Below, piece by piece: positions 57,394-64,000 of a DNA stretch of 64,000 nt (its first letter is position 1; each line of letters opens with the position of its first letter). The stretch comes from Aegilops tauschii subsp. strangulata (Eukaryota > Streptophyta > Magnoliopsida > Poales > Poaceae), in NCBI RefSeq assembly GCF_002575655.3, contig NC_053040.3, positions 152,211,148 to 152,275,147 of the forward strand, written 5' to 3'. Position numbers and translations under genes: made by a program. Under the pieces are notes generated by a model. The model ran no database searches and was not told the DNA's origin. It saw nothing but the letters and a program-made list of their open reading frames with translations.

Positions 57394-59027
57394 CACTCGT
57401 AGACCGAAAGCATTATGTTAACGTGGTTGATGTAGTCGAATGTCTTCACGATCCAACCGATCCAAGTACCGAACGTACGGCACCTCTGTGTTCAGCACAC
57501 GTTCAGCTCAATGACGTCCCTCGAGCTCTTGATCCAGTGGAGGGTCGAGGGAGAGTTTCGTCAGCACGACGGCATGGTGACGGTGTTGGTGATGTGATCC
57601 GCGCAGGGCTTCGCCTAAGCACTACGACGCTATGACCGGAGGAGTAAACTGTGGAGGGGGGCACCGCACACGGCTAAGAAACAACTGTTGTGCCTTTGGG
57701 GTCCCCCCCTACCGACGTATATAAAGGAGGGGAGGAGGAGGTGGCCGGCCCAAGGGGGCACGCCAAGGGGGGAGTCCTACTTGGACTCCCAGTCCAAGTA
57801 GGATTCGCCCCCCTCCTTCCAATCAGCGAAGAGGGGAAAGGGGAAAGGGGAGAGGGAGAAGGAAAGGGGGGCCACGCCCCCCACCCCTTGTCCAATTCGG
57901 ATTGGGCTTGGGGGGCGCCACCTCCTGTGGCAGCCTCCCTCTCTCCACTATGGCCCAATAGGCCCATTAACTTTCCCGGTGGGTTCCGGTAGCTTCCCGG
58001 TACTCCGATAAATCCTTGAATCTTATTGGAACCATTCCGGTGTCCATATATAACCTTCCAATACATCAATCTTTACCTCTCGACCATTTTGAGACTCCTC
58101 GTCATGTCCGTGATCTCATCCGGCACTCCGAACAAACTTCGGTCACCAAAACACATAACTCATAATACAAATAGTTATCGAACGTTAAGCGTGCGGACCC
58201 TACGGGTTCGAGAACTATGTAGACATGACCGAGACACATCTCTGGTCAATAACCAATAGCGGAACCTAGATGCTCATATTGGCTCCTACATATTCTACGA
58301 AGATCTTTATCGGTCAAACCGCATAACAACATACACCATTCTCTTTGTCATTGGTATGTTACTTGCCCGAGATTCGATCGTTAGTATCCTCATACCTAGC
58401 TCAATCTTGTTACCGGCAACTCTCTTTACTCGTTTCGTAATGCATCATCCCGCAACTAACTCATTTAGTCACATTGCTTGCAAGGCCTATAGTGATGTGC
58501 ATTACCGAGAGGGCCCAGAGATACCTTCCCGATACACGGAGTGACAAATCCTAATCTTGATCTATGCCAACTCAACAAACACCTTCGGAGACACCTGTAG
58601 AGCATCTTTATAATCACCCAGTTATGTTGTGACGTTTGATAGCACACTAAGTGTTCCTCCAGTATTCGGGAGATACATAATCTCATAGTCAGAGGAATAT
58701 GTATAAGTCATGAAGAAAGCAATAGCAATAAAACTAAACGATCATAATGCTAAGCTAACGGATGGGTCTTGTCCATCACATCATTATCTAATGATGTGAT
58801 CCCGTTCATCAAATGACAACACATGTCTATGGTCAGGAAACTTAACCATCTTTGATTAACGAGCTAGTTACGTAGAGGCATACTAGGGGCACTCTGTTTG
58901 TCTATGTATTCACACATGTACTAAGTTTCCGGTTAATACAATTCTAGCATGAATAATAAACATTTATCATGATATAAGGAAATATGAATAACAACTTTAT
59001 TATTGCCTCTAGAGCATATTTCCTTCT
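57394..59027 (-). repeat. Element D 5' LTR, second piece
   Basis: Continues from 47211 and matches 16889-18509. The outer end reads ATATTTCCTTCT where CCTTCA is expected, so its first base (minus strand) is mutated. Followed by GGACC, the imperfect target duplication. Confidence 0.92.
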
Positions 59028-59309
59028 GGACCAACGTGTGCTTGGGAGCCTAAGAGCATCTCTAGCAGACCCCGCAAAAAGTAGACCCGCAAAACATGTT
59101 GCAGTTTGTGAAAAAACGGCTTGGTAGGCCGGCGCGGATGGCCGCAGAGGCAGACCCCGCAAAATGGACCCGTATAAAAGGATATGTCAGCTTTGCGGGG
59201 TCTGGTCTTGCGCCGCTGCCGCCGGTCCGCAAATCCTAAATTTGCACCTCAATTTAACACAAGATAATGCATTTCTTTGCTTTTTCAACTACATTGGATA
59301 CATAGAACA

Positions 59310-59639
59310 TCACCAAATCTTTGCTAGAATAGCAATACCAAAGAAAACAAGAACCACAATTATGCATTTTAGAAGATTTCCAACTTCGATAACTGCTCCC
59401 ACTAGTTGGACCAATATCTTCTCCATGCATTCATTGTTGATATGTGGATTCTTGATTTTGCATTCTTCATTCTTCTTCTTTGGTTCTAAAGAAGTAGAAA
59501 TTGCTTCCCATCTAGTTGCACATGCAGCCGCTTCATTGCCTTTGATTCTACTAAGGAGTGCACGAACGTCTATTAAGTTTCTTTCCATCAATAAATCAAT
59601 GTATTCGCCTTCCCAAAACCAAAATGAGCATCCACCTTC
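59310..59639 (-). CDS. GRF zinc-finger gene in the Harbinger element, exon 2
   Basis: 110 codons with stop at 59310. Starts EGGCSFWFWEGEYID, the second half of the GRF finger. A helical segment (VRALLSRIKGNEAAAC) follows, then the C-terminal hydrophobic stretch IIVVLVFFGIAILAKIW, a likely membrane anchor. No internal stop. Confidence 0.65.
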   Translation of the reverse strand, partial: EGGCSFWFWEGEYIDLLMERNLIDVRALLSRIKGNEAAACATRWEAISTSLEPKKKNEECKIKNPHINNECMEKILVQLVGAVIEVGNLLKCIIVVLVFFGIAILAKIW

Positions 59640-59723
59640 CTACACACATGATGATGTTCGAAATGAGCTATCGCAATTGAACCAAAGAATGCGGTGCCAA
59701 AGCCGAATGAAAACAACACGCAC
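59640..59723 (-). other. Intron of the GRF zinc-finger gene
   Basis: 84 bp on the minus strand, starting GTGCGT and ending GTGTGTAG. Removing it joins KCENDR to EGGCSFWFWE in frame and completes the GRF motif. Confidence 0.75.
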
Positions 59724-60314
59724 CCTGTCATTTTCGCATTTGAAGAACACCCATCCGGGGTGCTTCGGCATGCCCGAAGTTAGCTGCAGCACTGTCTGGA
59801 TGCAGTCGTCACACTGTATGAGTAGCATAGGCATGCCACAGAGCCTCTGCATGAGCGCTGAGCCTGGCGGATGGCCGGCCGAATCCATGCCGGCAAACCG
59901 TCGGCGGCGGCGACAGGACGAACCCGTACCTGCATGCGGCAATGGGACTTTGTCGAGGCTACACGAGGTGCTCCCTGACCATTCCATCATTTGGCACAGC
60001 CACCGGCGGCTGGAAAAGCCAAATTCAGCCGCCCGCGACGAAGAGCCGCGGATCTGCAACTTCTCGGCCCGCCGACGCAGGAGGGGGTGGAGGGCAACCT
60101 CATGCGTCTGGCGGCCTTTCGGCGTGATCCCGGCGGCTACTTTCGCCGGAGTCATGGGCGGTGGCCCGGCGGCGGGGCGAGGGGGAGAGGGGGAGAGGGG
60201 AGGTGGTAGGTGGGGAAAAGCGCGGGCTGAAATGTCCTCCCCGCCAACTGCTCCTGCTATATGCAGGGCACCGACGGGCCGGGGGGAACCAGCGTATTCG
60301 CGGGTTGGGGTCAA
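59724..60314 (-). CDS. GRF zinc-finger gene in the Harbinger element, exon 1
   Basis: 197 codons if begun at 60314; starts at internal Met (about 60155, MTPAKVAAGITP, or the later MDSAGHPPG) are equally possible. The end has the first half of a GRF-type zinc finger: CDDC, HPGWVFFKC. The upstream part is Pro/Arg-rich, low in complexity, and may be partly untranslated. GRF fingers bind single-stranded nucleic acid in known proteins; here function is unknown. Confidence 0.6.
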
Positions 60315-60456
60315 TATTTTGCCGCGCCCCTCAAAAAAATTGCGGGCCGGCCGCGTTTGCGGGATATGTTCGTGCGGGATTTTCCGTGCCGACCCGCATT
60401 TTGGCAGTTATTTTGCGGGTCGGGGCTTTTTGCGGGGTCTGCTAGAGGTGCTCTAA

Positions 60457-60805
60457 GAGGGTGGTTCCAGCAAAGAAAAAACTGGGAGGGTGGTTGTCGA
60501 GACTAGAAGGTTGGTTAGGTTATCTTCAATGGTGATCCGTACATTTCTTTCCGCATCCGTTTTGTGGACAGATTCCGCATCCGTCCGTAGCCAGGGGAAG
60601 TCAGTCCGTGAGCACGGATGTGAGAGGCTACTATCCAACTATGCACGCATACATTTTGACAACAATTCAAACTAACCGAACAAAATTCGTTCAAACACGA
60701 TCGGATTTCATATAAACATACCCGATTTTATATAAACATAACAAATTTCATATAAACACAACAAATTTCATTACATGTCCGACTCTGTAGGTATAATTAA
60801 TTAAC
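60457..60805. other. Spacer with short tandem repeats
   Basis: No gene. The GCATCCG-containing stretch (60550-60620) may be the end of a further DNA transposon. A 20-bp period repeat of about 3.5 copies lies at 60704-60773. Confidence 0.5.
60704..60773. repeat. 20-bp tandem repeat (about 3.5 copies)
   Basis: Units of the form GATTTCATATAAACATACCC with several substitutions between copies. Confidence 0.75.
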
Positions 60806-61449
60806 CTAATCTATGATCGTCGGTGCCCGTTCCCCATGCCCGACCATGAGCCCCGAGAACTGAAGCTTCGCCTTCTTCAATTCATCCTCGACACTCTCCA
60901 GCTCTGCCTCCGGAGCCCCGGGAACTGAAGTTATCCGCCTACACGTTGCCGCCAAGCGACTAATCGGCCGCCGATGCTCAACCCACCGAGCATGGCATGA
61001 CTGGAGGGGAGGAGGGGTGGCCTTCCTGGGACCAAAGCGACGACAACCTACCATGCACTACTCTTTCTTGCTGCCGGCGGCGCTCCGGCACGGCCTCGGC
61101 GGAGCAGGCGATGTCGTCCTCGCCGTCGGTCTCGCCGAACACCTAGTCCACCGCCTCCTTGTTGCTCTCCTTATATGCAGCCGCCACCTCCATCGCCCGC
61201 TGGCGGCTTCGCCCAGCGGGCGAGGTGGATCTTGCGAAAGGAGCGGTAGGACTCGAGCAGCGCTTCCTGCTCCGCCACATCTGCGTCTGGCACAATCGCC
61301 TTGTCGGCGGCGAGCTGCTCCTTCGCCTGCAGGTGCTCCTAGAGGAGTTGGTGGTTGTAGGCGGCGTCGGCCTACGCCTCTCGGAACTGCATCTCCCGCT
61401 CCTGCTGCACCATGTCCATGTAATGGGAACCGGCCTCGCCGATGGTCAT
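60806..61449 (-). pseudogene. Decayed hypothetical gene, cut by element G
   Basis: The minus frame starting at 61449 gives SHYMDMVQQEREMQFREA, then AADKAIVPDADVAEQEALLE and SYRSFRKIHLARWAKPP, broken by at least three stops. The far end reads ESVEDELKKAKLQFSGLMVG before a stop near 60806. This recalls a charged, helical family frequent in Triticeae and often tied to DNA transposons; I cannot name it. Element G lies directly upstream, at its 5' side. Confidence 0.45.
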
Positions 61450-61451
61450 AG

Positions 61452-62780
61452 TGTTGGAGATATGCCCTAGAGGCAATCATGTGATGATGATATTTCCATA
61501 TGTATTCATGAGTCCTTTGTATTGTCCTTGAACATCATCAATGATATGTATCAATAAGTATGTGACTTGTTTCTGGAACTATGTATTGTATGATGATTGT
61601 TTTAATGGTCCCTAGTTGATAAGGTTATGCAGACACATATCCTTGACTAGTATACGACTCGGTTGATGACTATGTTTCACAAGTCATGTGCATGGAGATG
61701 CTAAACCGATAGTATGGGCTCGGGGATGGAGATCACCGAGCCGGACAGACCCACTTTGAGACGCAGCGAGATATAGTCATCTGTTAGTCTCAAGTGCAAT
61801 GTCTATGCCATGTCCTAGACCTGAGGTCCTCGCATGTTCTTGGGATGAGGATCGACTCACTTAGGGTCTATCAAACGCTACTCCGTAACTGGGTAGTTAT
61901 AAAGGTAGCTTTCAGGTGAGTCGTGAGACATGCCGCGAGACATGGTTGACCAAGATGGAATTTGCCCCTCCTATTTGGAGGGATATTCTCTCGGCCCTCT
62001 CGAGTGATCAAATTCGGAAAGCATGGCCATGCGACTTGGGTTAAGTGTTAACCCAGTTCGGGAATCTGTATCATGGTTTCGAGAAGAGAGGTCGAGCTAA
62101 CACAAGGGTGACAAGTACTCGCCTTGAGCTCGACAACAAATATCGTGAGGCAAAAGGAATGTTGCATATGCCACATTGTTGAGGTTCGTCAAACGACTTT
62201 ACGCCCACATGGGAGTTGGCACGTTCTGCTAGGAGCCGCTACCAACTATCGACTCTGGTCGTGTCCATGTGTACGTGAACCTATAGGGTCGCACACTTAA
62301 GGGGCTGCAGCCCATTCGGATTGGATCTGAGTGGAAAATGGATGTGGACTCCTAGTGGGCTCAAGTGTTGAGCCCACCTCGGAGGTGTATATAAAGGGGA
62401 GTGGGCACACCACTTAGGGTCGATCGGATTGAACCCTGGTTAGCCACCGCCACTCCCCATGCCCATGCCGCGCGACCGGACCTAGCAGTCCGCCGCTCGA
62501 CGTTGCTCCCCGTACGTGTGGATACCTTGGAGGCATCGCATCTGCGGTGCTTGGACGAACCGTTCGAGGGAACCGCGACATGCCGTTCGCGGGAGATCGG
62601 CAACGCGAGGAGGAGATGGCCCGGGAGATCGGCTACACGCATCACCAACTCTACTTCCGCTGTGGTGACTGCGTGTCTAGTGGTAAACCCGATCCCGTGA
62701 TCTATTTCCAGCAGCATGATCTTGGGTGCGCGGTAGAAAATTTTATTTGGCGCTAGCGTAGCGTACCGCGTGTTCCAACA
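61452..62780 (+). repeat. Copia element G, 5' LTR (1329 bp)
   Basis: Starts TGTTGGAGATATGCCC and ends GTGTTCCAACA. TATATAAA at 62388-62395 is a promoter candidate. The preceding CATAG (61447-61451) should recur after the 3' LTR outside the window. Confidence 0.88.
62388..62395 (+). promoter_or_regulatory. TATA box candidate in LTR of element G
   Basis: GGTGTATATAAAGGGGAG, a good match to a plant TATA box, 385 bp before the LTR end. Confidence 0.6.
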
Positions 62781-64000
62781 GTGGTATCAGTGCTTCCGCT
62801 GTGTGGTAATAGATTCGATGATATGCATATGAGATATGTAGATCGGTTCAGGTGCGGGTCGATGAGATCGGTCGCGCATGTCAGTGTTGAAGGTTGGTTT
62901 CGTGATCTTGTTTCCGTGATCGTGATGCAGAGGCCGTGACACGACTTACCCCTACCGGTCGGTTGTCCGCCATCGGGGTAGACAGTGGAACATAAATCCG
63001 GATGCAGCACGCGAAGATCAATGAGATTGATCGAATCGGAACATAGATCAACACCTTGGAAATGTGATTTCCGTGGTGCTGAAATCTGTTGGAGCGGTCT
63101 CCGTAAAATGGCTGTAACTTTTGCATACGAACTCCGATTTTGCTCCACGACCTGTCAAACTGAAGCTAACGAAAATTTGGATTAGCGGCGAAATTCTGGA
63201 ATATGATTTCGGCACTTCTGGCTAGGACAAAATCCGCTTGGAAGATAGAGTTTCAGGAGGTTTTATCTTTGGCGGTAGAACGTCTGACTCATTTTTGCAG
63301 GGAATGACTGTGATTTGGTATAGCCCATGTATGTTGCTTGTATATTATTGTTTCATGACCTGCATGTCATTAGTGTGGCAACCGGAAGGAGCCATATGGT
63401 TGTCCCATTATTGTATTAATGACCTGCGTGTCAACATGAGAAGCCATGTAATGTAATTTACTTTCAGTAGCTATTAGTTTTTAATAGCATAGTATCTTAT
63501 GTAACACTTGGCGGTTGACACCATGGCGTGGAGATGGAGATCACCACGAGGACAACCATGCATGGTCAGACTGCGCACGTGGAGATGGAGATCACCACGC
63601 GCTGTGAAAAGGGGCTATACCATATCACACATACATAAACTGCCTGTGAAAGTTTATCCCTTTTATGCACCCTTCCTTTTGCATGGTAGATGTTTTAAGT
63701 AGGGTGATCCCTCAAAGAATGTCAAGTACAAATGCCTCCCCAATTGCTGCACCTTCACATATCAAGTATATTTAGTGGCGGGCCTATGAAATTACGGTGC
63801 CACTAGATCTCCTTGAAGTGATGGGTTTGTGTCGGACACTTACACGCGGAGCATTGGTTGACTTGTCGTGGCTATCAAAACAGTTTTGGGCTACGAGGCA
63901 TAGGAGTTGGCGAGGCATGAGATGTCCCCACCAACAAGAGTCGTATGGAGATACGATTAGCAAGAGTTGCTTACCGAGTGATCTTGTCCTCTAGCGGTGA
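62781..64000 (+). mobile_element. Copia element G, leader region, runs off the right edge
   Basis: Primer-site-like TGGTATCAGTGC at 62782-62793 (tRNA-Met type, one mismatch) directly after the LTR, then 1.2 kb without a supported gene. The gag should lie beyond 64000. A 22-bp partly palindromic motif occurs twice (63527-63548, 63578-63599). Confidence 0.75.
63527..63599. repeat. Two identical 22-bp near-palindromes in G's leader
   Basis: CGTGGAGATGGAGATCACCA... at 63527-63548 and 63578-63599. The ends CGTGGAGAT and ATCACCACG can pair with one mismatch, so each copy could form a small hairpin. Confidence 0.6.

Larger units (their letters stand above)
16788..59027 (-). mobile_element. Copia element D, Angela/WIS/BARE type, split by three nested Gypsy elements
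   Basis: The largest structure in the window. Order on the minus strand: 5' LTR (59027-57394 and 47211-47111), tRNA-Met primer site (47109-47098), leader, gag, protease, integrase, reverse transcriptase, RNase H, 3' LTR (18509-16788). Interruptions are C (21189-35731), E (36880-45729) and F (47212-57388). The sum of D's own pieces is about 8.66 kb, normal for the family. Flanks GGACA (16783-16787) and GGACC (59028-59032) form a target duplication with one mismatch. Frameshifts and stops in each pol piece show it is no longer autonomous. Confidence 0.93.
59054..60453. mobile_element. PIF/Harbinger-type element, 1400 bp, TSD TAA
   Basis: Terminal inverted repeats GAGCATCTCTAGCAGACCCC and GGGGTCTGCTAGAGGTGCTC, flanked by TAA at 59051-59053 and 60454-60456. 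Internal copies of GCAGACCCCGCAAAA and GACCCGCAAAA near both ends. No transposase frame. It carries a GRF zinc-finger gene on the minus strand. Related in its ends to the older Harbinger remnant at 15516. Confidence 0.85.

Noticed and set aside
59164..60456. 430-codon plus-strand frame across the Harbinger element
   Set aside because: It runs through both terminal regions and lies antisense to the GRF gene, which has a real motif and a fitting intron.
1..64000. A previously undescribed defence or metabolic gene cluster
   Set aside because: All recognisable coding sequence traces to transposable elements; no operon-like or host gene cluster is visible.

Overview
The window is plant nuclear DNA from a large, repeat-packed genome of the wheat/barley tribe (Triticeae). 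It carries LTRs of the Angela/WIS/BARE Copia type, Athila-like Gypsy elements primed by tRNA-Asp, a Tekay-type chromodomain Gypsy, a Tat/Retand Gypsy, PIF/Harbinger elements, a Stowaway MITE and a Helitron. I see no ordinary host gene, tRNA, rRNA, CRISPR array or prokaryotic signal. Almost every long reading frame belongs to a transposable element, and most are broken.

Left block (1-15516). A PIF/Harbinger element carrying an ORF1 (Myb-type partner protein) was hit by gypsy A (minus strand, 1-5370, running off the left edge). It was also hit by an Angela/WIS solo LTR (5671-7398, perfect GTGGA target duplication) inside the ORF1 C-terminus. The segment 6468-7740 (part of the solo LTR plus Harbinger DNA) is present a second time at 14195-15436. 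Between the copies lies gypsy B, same family as A but opposite orientation and lacking its 5' half. This is the footprint of unequal or illegitimate recombination. A and B form a widely spaced inverted repeat of nearly 3 kb in their 3' regions plus LTRs.

Spacer (15517-16787): a SINE-like tail, then AT-rich DNA without a recognisable gene.

Central nest (16788-59027). One Angela/WIS Copia element, D (minus strand), spans 42 kb because three Gypsy elements sit inside it. Element C (21189-35731, minus, chromodomain Gypsy) lies in D's pol. Element E (36880-45729, plus, Tat/Retand with pol deleted, target duplication ACGGG) lies in D's gag. Element F (47212-57388, plus, nearly complete Athila-like, target duplication ACGTA) lies in D's 5' LTR. 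Removing them leaves about 8.7 kb, as expected for Angela. C's 5' LTR holds a 3520-bp Helitron (32051-35570) with an internal 1.27-kb tandem duplication, one half of which received a Stowaway MITE.

Right block (59028-64000). A complete 1400-bp Harbinger-type element (59054-60453, TSD TAA) contains a two-exon GRF zinc-finger gene on the minus strand. A decayed hypothetical gene follows, and then the 5' LTR and leader of another Copia element, G, which runs off the right edge.

Points most worth attention: (1) E carries on its antisense strand a six-exon gene whose splice phases all agree, with its own TATA-like and Kozak signals; (2) the GC-rich hairpin plus TATA arrangement of the Athila-like LTRs recurs inside F, just before an intact accessory ORF; (3) C has an extra ORF before gag split only by one UAG; (4) the partial duplication around B; (5) the Helitron duplication with a built-in empty site for the MITE; (6) the GRF gene inside a Harbinger element.
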